Source: VBAS01 sp035292525 (GTDB lineage Bacteria > Bacteroidota > Bacteroidia > Chitinophagales > Chitinophagaceae). From it: a stretch of DNA of 5,752 nt. Numbering within the stretch: the first letter of the stretch is position 1; each line of letters opens with the position of its first letter. Below the pieces are notes generated by a model. It had not been told where the DNA came from, made no database searches, and saw nothing but the letters and a program-made list of their open reading frames with translations. Both the position numbers and the translations under genes were made by a program. The DNA is taken from the NCBI GenBank assembly GCA_035292525.1, contig DATDPZ010000085.1, positions 1-5,752 on the forward strand. The letters are read 5' to 3'. Shown here one piece after another: positions 1-4,225 of this stretch.

Positions 1-57
1 TACTATCCCCGTCCGACTGGCGTCAGCCGGGCGGGCATTGTACTAGGAGGCGAATAG
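1..57 (-). repeat. Partial tRNA-Arg 5' half with D-loop hairpin insert (copy 1, cut by window edge)
   Basis: Positions 1-8 and 37-55 match the 5' half of the tRNA-Arg at 299-370 (its D-arm, acceptor 5' strand and a few flanking bases). Between them lies a 28-base insert at 9-36. The insert, with one flanking base, folds into a GC-rich hairpin: 8-15 (CCCGTCCG) pairs with 28-35 (CGGGCGGG) with one T-G wobble, and CTG/CAG near the apex can extend it. There is no T-run, so it does not look like a terminator. The copy is nearly identical to 401-457 apart from the hairpin apex and the outermost bases. It runs off the left edge, so its other end is unseen. It overlaps the end of the GIY-YIG gene and supplies that gene's stop codon. 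Confidence 0.8.
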
Positions 58-285
58 TTTTTTAAGAAATCTTCTGCCAGCTGCAGTTTTAAAATACTTT
101 TCACGTTGAATAGCATCTTGCCTGGATGAAAATTGTTCAGAATATATTATTTTAAAAGGAATATAGGGGCGAATAGATTCAGTCATTCCTGCATTGTGTT
201 GTACAATCCTTTCTTCTAAATCTTCACAATGACCTTTGTAAATAAAATCATGATGAATGCTTTTCAATACATAAGCATAGAACAT
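43..285 (-). CDS. Small GIY-YIG nuclease-domain protein (UPF0213/YhbQ-like)
   Basis: This 80-residue protein is a stand-alone GIY-YIG nuclease domain, the DNA-cleaving fold also found in homing endonucleases and UvrC. Its length fits the short COG2827-type proteins. Visible landmarks are Y5-V-L and Y16-K-G (the two halves of the signature, with K where I is usual), R26 of the catalytic helix, H30-N31, and E62 in REKYFK, the expected metal-binding glutamate. These residues suggest an active enzyme, although the cellular role of this family is poorly defined. The ATG lies 13 bases after the tRNA-Arg 3' end, leaving no room for its own promoter, so it is probably read through from the tRNA transcript. 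No clear Shine-Dalgarno is visible, as is usual in Bacteroidota. The last codons (F-A-S) and the TAG stop lie inside the partial tRNA copy at 1-57, where the TAG corresponds to tRNA bases 8-10. Family assignment is firm; function is open. Confidence 0.9.
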   Translation of the reverse strand: MFYAYVLKSIHHDFIYKGHCEDLEERIVQHNAGMTESIRPYIPFKIIYSEQFSSRQDAIQREKYFKTAAGRRFLKKLFAS

Positions 286-298
286 ATTACATTATTTG

Positions 299-370
299 TA
301 GCCTCGGCGGGAATCGAACCTGCATCTGGGGCTTCGGAGGCCCTTATACTATCCATTGTACTACGAGGCC
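299..370 (-). tRNA. tRNA-Arg (anticodon CCG)
   Basis: A complete 72-base cloverleaf can be drawn. The acceptor stem is GGCCTCG (370-364) with CGAGGCT (306-300), six Watson-Crick pairs plus a G-U first pair, and the discriminator base is A at 299. The D-stem is GTAC/GTAT. The anticodon loop is CTCCGAA, with anticodon CCG at 337-335, reading arginine codon CGG. The T-arm has the standard TTCGATT loop between GCAGG and CCCGC, with one A-C mismatch. An A-C mismatch also closes the top of the anticodon stem. CCA is not encoded. No convincing promoter is visible in the 30 bases upstream, which instead run into the partial tRNA copy at 393-458. Confidence 0.95.
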
Positions 371-392
371 AATGAAAAAAATGAACTAATAA

Positions 393-458
393 GGCTCATA
401 TACTATCCCCGTCCGAACGTTGTTCAGCCGGGCGGGCATTGTACTACAAGGCCAATGA
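393..458 (-). repeat. Partial tRNA-Arg 5' half with D-loop hairpin insert (copy 2)
   Basis: Positions 438-458 match the intact tRNA's 5' end and five bases of its upstream flank (355-375) with one difference. Positions 400-408 match its D-arm. Weaker similarity continues to about 393, near the start of the anticodon arm, and then stops. A 29-base insert at 409-437 splits the D-loop at its conserved GG. Its stem, 408-415 with 429-436, is identical to that of copy 1 while the apex differs. With no anticodon loop, T-arm or 3' acceptor strand, it cannot be a working tRNA. It sits 22 bases upstream of the intact tRNA in the same orientation. Confidence 0.82.
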
Positions 459-475
459 TTGAAATACAAAAAAGC

Positions 476-536
476 AAATTCTAAATTCCAAATACCAATC
501 TTAACGTTGTTGTTTGGAACTTGTAATTTGGGATTT
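476..536. repeat. AT-rich imperfect inverted repeat downstream of the MarC-family gene
   Basis: The arms 476-498 and 514-536 are imperfectly complementary (short AAATT and CCAA blocks, with two G-T wobbles and a few mismatches) around a loop of about 15 bases. It begins 9 bases beyond the stop codon of the MarC-family gene. It could fold in RNA and act as a weak terminator for that gene, or be a dispersed intergenic repeat. I cannot tell which from one copy. Confidence 0.5.
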
Positions 537-544
537 TAAAATTA

Positions 545-1123
545 CTATTTTATCAACCCAGGTGCATTAGTGGCAAAGATCTTGACGGCAATAGCCAGCA
601 ATATTACACCAAAAAATTTTCGCACAGCGATCAGCCCTGCCGGACCTAATAGCTTTGCAATTAAATTGAGAGATTTTAAAACAATGAAAACAATGATCAG
701 GTTTACAAGTATCGCAATTAAAAGGGTTGTTTCAGAATAATTTGCTTTCAGGGAAATAATTGTAGTAAGTGTGCCCGATCCGGCAATCAAAGGGAAGGCA
801 ATGGGCACCATGGTACTTGATTTAACATCTTTATCACTTTTAAAAAATTCCAGGCCCAATACCATCTCCAGCCCCAGGATAAAAATGACTATGGAACCGC
901 CCACGGCAAAAGAACCGACATCAAGGCCCAGAATTTTCAGAAAACCTTCACCTGCAAACAGGAACAGGATCATCAAAACGCCGGAAATTAGCGTAGCTCT
1001 CATTTCTCGAATGCCGCCCAGTTTTTCTTTTAAAGAAATAAGAATAGGAACCGAGCCCACAATATCTATCACCGCAAATAATGTAAAAGTGACGGTCAGC
1101 AGCGCTTTAAAATCGAAGTCCAT
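545..1123 (-). CDS. MarC-family integral membrane protein
   Basis: This 192-residue protein is a MarC (UPF0056) family inner-membrane protein of about the normal family length. About six hydrophobic segments are visible, near residues 8-30, 42-65, 70-91, 108-125, 133-152 and 168-187. Two family hallmarks are present: the D20-x-x-G-S-V-P-I turn in the first membrane segment (commonly NPxG in relatives) and the PLIAGSGTLTTII stretch at 111-123 in the fourth. The family's transported substrate is not established. The name comes from an E. coli locus once linked to multiple antibiotic resistance, and that link should not be assumed here. The ATG at 1123 starts directly at the first hydrophobic segment with no alternative upstream. 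It is probably a single-gene transcript, bounded upstream by a terminator-like hairpin (1173-1206) and downstream by an inverted repeat. Confidence 0.92.
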   Translation of the reverse strand: MDFDFKALLTVTFTLFAVIDIVGSVPILISLKEKLGGIREMRATLISGVLMILFLFAGEGFLKILGLDVGSFAVGGSIVIFILGLEMVLGLEFFKSDKDVKSSTMVPIAFPLIAGSGTLTTIISLKANYSETTLLIAILVNLIIVFIVLKSLNLIAKLLGPAGLIAVRKFFGVILLAIAVKIFATNAPGLIK

Positions 1124-1137
1124 AAAAAAAGTTTGAA

Positions 1138-1145
1138 CAAAGTTA
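1138..1145 (-). promoter_or_regulatory. Candidate -7 box for the MarC-family gene
   Basis: Read on the minus strand this is TAACTTTG, matching the Bacteroidota -7 consensus TAnnTTTG. It lies between the upstream hairpin and the ATG at 1123, implying a very short leader. I see no clear -33 TTTG partner at the expected distance, so this is weak. Confidence 0.3.
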
Positions 1146-1172
1146 ATGTTTGGGTTGTATAATGAGTTTTTT

Positions 1173-1206
1173 AAAGCCTGCCGTACATTATTACGACAGG
1201 CTTTTT
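1173..1206. terminator. Bidirectional hairpin terminator between the B12 unit and the MarC-family gene
   Basis: AAAGCCTG at 1173-1180 pairs with CAGGCTTT at 1197-1204. After one C-A mismatch, CGTA (1182-1185) pairs with TACG (1192-1195) around a 6-base loop. The T-run is best on the plus strand (1202-1206), where no gene is seen reading into it. On the minus strand, the direction of the upstream genes, only three Ts follow within the stem. It begins two bases beyond the end of the CWC-type gene, so its likely job is to end the btuB transcript. Confidence 0.65.
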
Positions 1207-1207
1207 A

Positions 1208-1423
1208 TCAGTTAAAAAGATATTTCTCTTTAAACAGGTTAAGTTCAACCTCCAGGTATTGCAGACAATCTTTGCAAAGACATTCATTATACTGCTGTTC
1301 AATGTATGCCCTTTGTTCTAATGTAAATACTATTCCATAACAATGGCATTGGGTTATATTTCCGGATTTACATTCAAATTACTTTTTACACCGCGGGCAT
1401 AAAATGTACTCATGTAAACACAT
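1208..1423 (-). pseudogene. Cysteine-rich CWC-type small protein gene, interrupted by an in-frame TAA
   Basis: Translated from ATG at 1423 this reads MCLHEYILCPRCKK, then a TAA at 1381-1379, then continues in the same frame for 56 residues to TGA at 1210-1208. The whole pattern is C2, C9-x-x-C12, FEC at 16-18, an ITQCHC block, then CLCKDC, followed by an acidic helix-like tail. This matches the short cysteine-rich CWC proteins, a presumed metal-binding family of unknown function. All cysteines and the tail remain, so only one codon has changed, and no in-frame ATG follows the stop. It begins 11 bases after the BtuB-like gene's stop, after a purine-rich GACGAAGAAA stretch, so it is co-transcribed and presumably under the same riboswitch. 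It may be a recent pseudogene, a sequencing error, or a gene read through its stop. The frame and cysteine pattern are directly visible; the family name comes from recall. Confidence 0.72.
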
Positions 1424-1434
1424 TTTCTTCGTCT

Positions 1435-3393
1435 TTAAAATTGAAAACTTATACCGCCATTAATCAAAAACGGTGCGGTATTATATCCACGGATGTCAAA
1501 GTATTTGTTTCCGGTTATATTTTGTAAATCAGCAAAAAACTTCATATTCTTACTGACTTTATATTCTGCATAAGCATTCAGTAAGAAATATTTATCAAGA
1601 AGTACATCTGCTTTTTTGTATCCACCCACATCAAAACGACTGCTTACGGATTTGGCACTTAAACTCATAAAGAAATTTTTATCAAACTGGTAACCGGCAT
1701 TCAGGTTGATATTGTTTTTTGGGCGTCGGAGCAGATAATTATAAACCGTATCTGCAAAATTTTTCCTGCTTTGGGTTTGCTCTTCACCAGTAAGTAAAGT
1801 ATAGTTAAAGAAGATAGTCAGTTTACTGACCGGGTTTGCCCTCAACTCCAGTTCAAGGCCGTTGACAGTTTGTTTTACAAAATTAAAATACCGGAAATTG
1901 TTGTAGTCGTAATCAATTCCATTATTTATATCACGATGAAAGTAAACTAGCCGGCTGCTTATTTTTTCATGCAGTTGTTGAACTCCCAGTTCATAGTTAG
2001 TGGAAGTTTCGGGTTTCAAATCTTTATTGCCGCTAAAAACATCATACACCTGAAAGATAGAGGGAGCTTTGAAACCAGAAGCGATACTGCCAAAAACTCT
2101 CCAGCTATTATTGATGTTAAAAGAGGGATTGAATGTATAAGTACTATTGGTTCCGTATCGGGAATGTTTATTCATTCTTCCACCAACTTCTACATTCAAT
2201 CTTTTTTTCAAAGCATTTATAAGTAAAGAACCATAGTAAGATGTTTGATGCAGGGTCGTGTCTTTAAAGTTGCTGCTGTATGGGCCAAAAGAGCTGAGAG
2301 AAAAATACTGCTGGTTCATGTTTGCCCATCTGTAGTCGGCGCCAACCAGTATAGTAAGCCAGTCAGCGGCAGTGATGTTGCCGTATAATTCTGCATACTG
2401 GGTACGTCCTCCGTATTTATTATTTTCAAACTTTGTTCCAGAAGGACGAACAAATAAACTGTCATTCCTGTATTTTCGGCTTAGCTCTCCATATTGGTAG
2501 TTAGCCGAAATGCTGACTATTCCTTTTTTAAAATTAGCTCCTGCACCTGATGCCAGATTACTGTTTTTAATATAATAGTCTTTTTCATCAGCAAAAACTC
2601 CGGCATCAATATCCGCTTTGTACTGGCTATGTTGTATAAATGTTTTTAAAAGTAATGAAGGAATCACCTGGTACTGCAGCCCGGTGTTAAAAACGTTACC
2701 ATCATATCCATCTTTGTCAAATTCTTTTGTAGCAGTACTGTCATAAGCTGCAGAAAAACCATTGCTGCTGAGTTTTGCAAAACGGGAAGTATAGGTTAGT
2801 TTGTTATTTATTTTTCCAAACAGCTGTACATTATTTCTAATTGTATTCTTGTTACCAAAGCCTGCAGTCACATTTATATTAAAGACTTTTTTCACATCTT
2901 TTTTTACCGTAATAATATTTATGGCTCCGGCAATAGCATCACTGCCGTAAAGAGTAGATTGTGCTCCTCTGCAGATTTCAATTCTTTCTACTTCATTAAT
3001 CGAAAAAAGATTTAAGTCAAATTCATTATTGATCATGGAAGGATCATTCATGGGAATTCCATCCAGCAGGATCAACGTTCGTCCGGAAGATGCGCCTCTC
3101 ATAAAAACGGATTGAACGCTTCCGGGAGCATTGTTGGCGCCGGCAATGGTAATGCCTGCCTGTTCATTTAAAACCTGTGCAACAGACCTGCCGCTGCTTT
3201 TTTCAATCTGTTCTTTATTGATTACTGAAATTACTTTTCCTGTAGTACTTTGTTTTTGCTCAAACTTGTTGGCAGTTAATACTACTTCATCCAATGTTTT
3301 TCCTGTTGTGTCTTCCCGCTGTAGCGGGACAAGTTGTGCGGTAAGCTGACTGCTGATGAGGACAGCAGCCAGCACAAAAAGATGTTTTTTCAT
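1435..3393 (-). CDS. btuB: BtuB-like TonB-dependent vitamin B12 receptor
   Basis: This 652-residue outer-membrane receptor binds cobalamin outside the cell and passes it to the periplasm using TonB/ExbBD energy. Residues 1-19 form a signal peptide (KKH, hydrophobic core, then LTA before Q20). The TonB box lies near 35-41 (DEVVLTA). The plug domain spans about 45-165 and includes the typical FMRGASSGRTLILLDG run near 97-112 and RGAQSTLYGSDAIAGAINI at 142-160. The rest is a 22-strand-type barrel that includes SGFKAPSIFQVYD and ends in an aromatic ISFQF C-terminus. Length is close to known BtuB. The substrate call rests mainly on the cobalamin riboswitch in the leader, which is strong evidence. 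ATG 3393 is chosen because it begins the signal peptide. An out-of-frame ATG seven bases upstream opens only an unrelated short frame. A CWC-type gene follows in the same transcript. Confidence 0.93.
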   Translation of the reverse strand: MKKHLFVLAAVLISSQLTAQLVPLQREDTTGKTLDEVVLTANKFEQKQSTTGKVISVINKEQIEKSSGRSVAQVLNEQAGITIAGANNAPGSVQSVFMRGASSGRTLILLDGIPMNDPSMINNEFDLNLFSINEVERIEICRGAQSTLYGSDAIAGAINIITVKKDVKKVFNINVTAGFGNKNTIRNNVQLFGKINNKLTYTSRFAKLSSNGFSAAYDSTATKEFDKDGYDGNVFNTGLQYQVIPSLLLKTFIQHSQYKADIDAGVFADEKDYYIKNSNLASGAGANFKKGIVSISANYQYGELSRKYRNDSLFVRPSGTKFENNKYGGRTQYAELYGNITAADWLTILVGADYRWANMNQQYFSLSSFGPYSSNFKDTTLHQTSYYGSLLINALKKRLNVEVGGRMNKHSRYGTNSTYTFNPSFNINNSWRVFGSIASGFKAPSIFQVYDVFSGNKDLKPETSTNYELGVQQLHEKISSRLVYFHRDINNGIDYDYNNFRYFNFVKQTVNGLELELRANPVSKLTIFFNYTLLTGEEQTQSRKNFADTVYNYLLRRPKNNINLNAGYQFDKNFFMSLSAKSVSSRFDVGGYKKADVLLDKYFLLNAYAEYKVSKNMKFFADLQNITGNKYFDIRGYNTAPFLINGGISFQF

Positions 3394-3471
3394 TTTTCAT
3401 GAAATTTTTGTGTGACTGCTCCCGGTAAAAAAGTGATAGAAATATAAATGTCCTGCGACGTTTACATCTCA

Positions 3472-3494
3472 GCCTTTCACCCGAAAGCATTAAA
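3472..3494 (-). promoter_or_regulatory. Riboswitch expression platform: kissing-loop hairpin and competing strand
   Basis: Just downstream of the aptamer, 3483-3487 pairs with 3474-3478 (CTTTC/GAAAG) around loop GGGT. With the closing C the apex reads CGGG. This is complementary to CCCG in the aptamer loop at 3603-3608, the position of L5, so it is the expected L13 partner of a class-I cobalamin riboswitch. The same strand (3494-3483, TTTAATGCTTTC) can instead pair over 12 bases with the aptamer core at 3547-3536. No intrinsic terminator hairpin is obvious before the ATG, so control of translation is more likely. This is my fold by eye. Confidence 0.6.
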
Positions 3495-3507
3495 TGTTGT
3501 TTGTGAT

Positions 3508-3670
3508 GTGGCAGGTCTTCTGGCTTACTCTGTTGTTTAATGCCTTCCCGTCTCGATGACAGTGGCGTGAAGATTAAATAACAATAAAAGAGTCTACAGC
3601 TACGGGGATAGCGTCAGCATTTGACTGACTTCCCTTTTAATCCCGGTTATCAGGCCGGGAACCAAATCGT
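3508..3670 (-). ncRNA. Cobalamin riboswitch aptamer (class I type)
   Basis: On the minus strand the conserved parts occur in order. There is a GGTTCCCGG/CCGGG hairpin at the 5' end, then AAAAGGGAA. A GTCAG/CTGAC hairpin follows, then GCTA-TCCCCG-TAGC (P5 with loop L5 at 3603-3608) and GCTGTA. A variable arm leads to CGCCACTG, then GGGAAGG, and finally the B12 box region AAGCCAGAAGACCTGCC, ending near 3510. It lies about 115 bases before the ATG of the BtuB-like gene. It binds adenosylcobalamin or a related form and should reduce expression when B12 is abundant. Ends are approximate to a few bases. Confidence 0.94.
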
Positions 3671-3673
3671 TGG

Positions 3674-3681
3674 CAAATGTA
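3674..3681 (-). promoter_or_regulatory. Candidate -7 box of the btuB/riboswitch transcript
   Basis: The minus strand reads TACATTTG, matching TAnnTTTG. A CTTTAACC stretch about 20 bases upstream is a possible weak -33 element. The implied transcription start falls right at the 5' end of the riboswitch, which supports the assignment. Confidence 0.5.
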
Positions 3682-3802
3682 TGGAGAAAGTTTTTACAGG
3701 TTAAAGATCTATACCAGGATATTTTTTTTCATACAAAAAAAGTTAATGTGGTTTTTGAGCGGGCAACTTTTATTTTTTTATTCGTTATGAATTGGAATAA
3801 AC

Positions 3803-3837
3803 TTTGCTATAGTTATGAAGTCCTGGATTATAATTTG
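3803..3837 (+). promoter_or_regulatory. Candidate promoter of the cytochrome-like lipoprotein gene
   Basis: TTTG at 3803-3806 and TATAATTTG at 3829-3837 roughly resemble the Bacteroidota -33/-7 pair, with a spacing of 22 bases and one base off the TAnnTTTG pattern. It would give a leader of about 25-30 bases before the ATG at 3869. This is a weak call in a very AT-rich stretch. Confidence 0.3.
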
Positions 3838-3868
3838 TTTTAATTAAAGCTTTATAAAATATATTTTT

Positions 3869-4207
3869 ATGATGAAAACCAGTATAACCGTTTTAGGTAT
3901 ATTATTCCTGATTATTGCGTGCAGTAAAAAATCAGACTCCGTGGCGACAAATTGCAGTACGACGATATCTTTTGCTGCAGATGTAAATCCTGTTATTCAA
4001 TCAACCTGTGCCATTAATGCGGGATGTCATGGTTCAGGGAGCACTAATGGACCCGGCCCATTGTTAAGCTATACACAGGTGTTTAGTTCAAGAGCAAATA
4101 TCAGAATAGCTGTTGCCAACGGAACCATGCCTCAGAATAGCACCCTCTCCGCTACACAGAAAAATGCCATTCTTTGCTGGATTGACAACGGGGCTTTGAA
4201 TAACTGA
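3869..4207 (+). CDS. Cytochrome c-like lipoprotein with CX5CH motif
   Basis: This 112-residue protein starts with a lipoprotein signal: a hydrophobic stretch from about residue 5 and a lipobox I15-I-A-C18, followed by SKKSDS, so the mature protein is lipid-anchored at C18. The rest resembles small haem-binding-type domains found in Bacteroidota: FAADVNPVIQSTC, a cysteine pair ending in C53-H54, GPLLSYTQV, a TMP at 86-88 whose M87 is a candidate axial haem ligand, and CWIDNGALNN at the end. The cysteine pair is C47-x5-C53-H54 rather than the usual CxxCH, or the CX4CH I recall in close relatives, so covalent haem attachment is uncertain. Two adjacent ATGs (3869, 3872) could start it. It converges on the receptor gene, 18 bases away. 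The physiological partner is unknown. Confidence 0.78.
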   Translation: MMKTSITVLGILFLIIACSKKSDSVATNCSTTISFAADVNPVIQSTCAINAGCHGSGSTNGPGPLLSYTQVFSSRANIRIAVANGTMPQNSTLSATQKNAILCWIDNGALNN

Positions 4208-4219
4208 TGAATGTATCAG
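4204..4219. terminator. Weak hairpin between convergent genes
   Basis: CTGAT (4204-4208) and ATCAG (4215-4219) can pair around a 6-base loop, overlapping the lipoprotein stop and lying just beyond the receptor stop. At five pairs, mostly A-T, and without a clear T-run on the plus side, it may or may not end transcription. Confidence 0.25.
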
Positions 4220-4225
4220 AAAATC

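Noticed and set aside
408..437. Reading the GC-rich hairpin as an intrinsic terminator
   Set aside because: No T-run follows on either strand, and the same hairpin occurs at 8-35 inside the same tRNA context, so an inserted repeat explains it better.
771..1136. Plus-strand open frame antisense to the MarC-family gene
   Set aside because: It lies almost wholly over the clear MarC coding frame, has a low-complexity P/S/K-rich translation and no recognisable domain.
1146..1340. Plus-strand open frame antisense to the CWC-type gene
   Set aside because: It overlaps the terminator-like hairpin and the opposite-strand cysteine-rich frame, which has a recognisable family pattern; this frame does not.
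3397..3406. Palindrome TTTCATGAAA just upstream of the BtuB-like start as an operator
   Set aside because: It is short, lies in A/T-rich sequence where such palindromes arise by chance, and the riboswitch already explains regulation.
3455..3483. Minus-strand GGGTGAAAGGCTGAGATG resembles the 5' part of a TPP riboswitch
   Set aside because: The second conserved half (ACCTGATCTGG and the following AATxCCAGCG block) is absent downstream, and the stretch is explained as the expression platform of the cobalamin riboswitch.
3287..3490. Minus-strand open frame overlapping the start of the BtuB-like gene
   Set aside because: It is a shifted frame through the leader and signal-peptide region, ends within the plug-side coding sequence and has no domain features.
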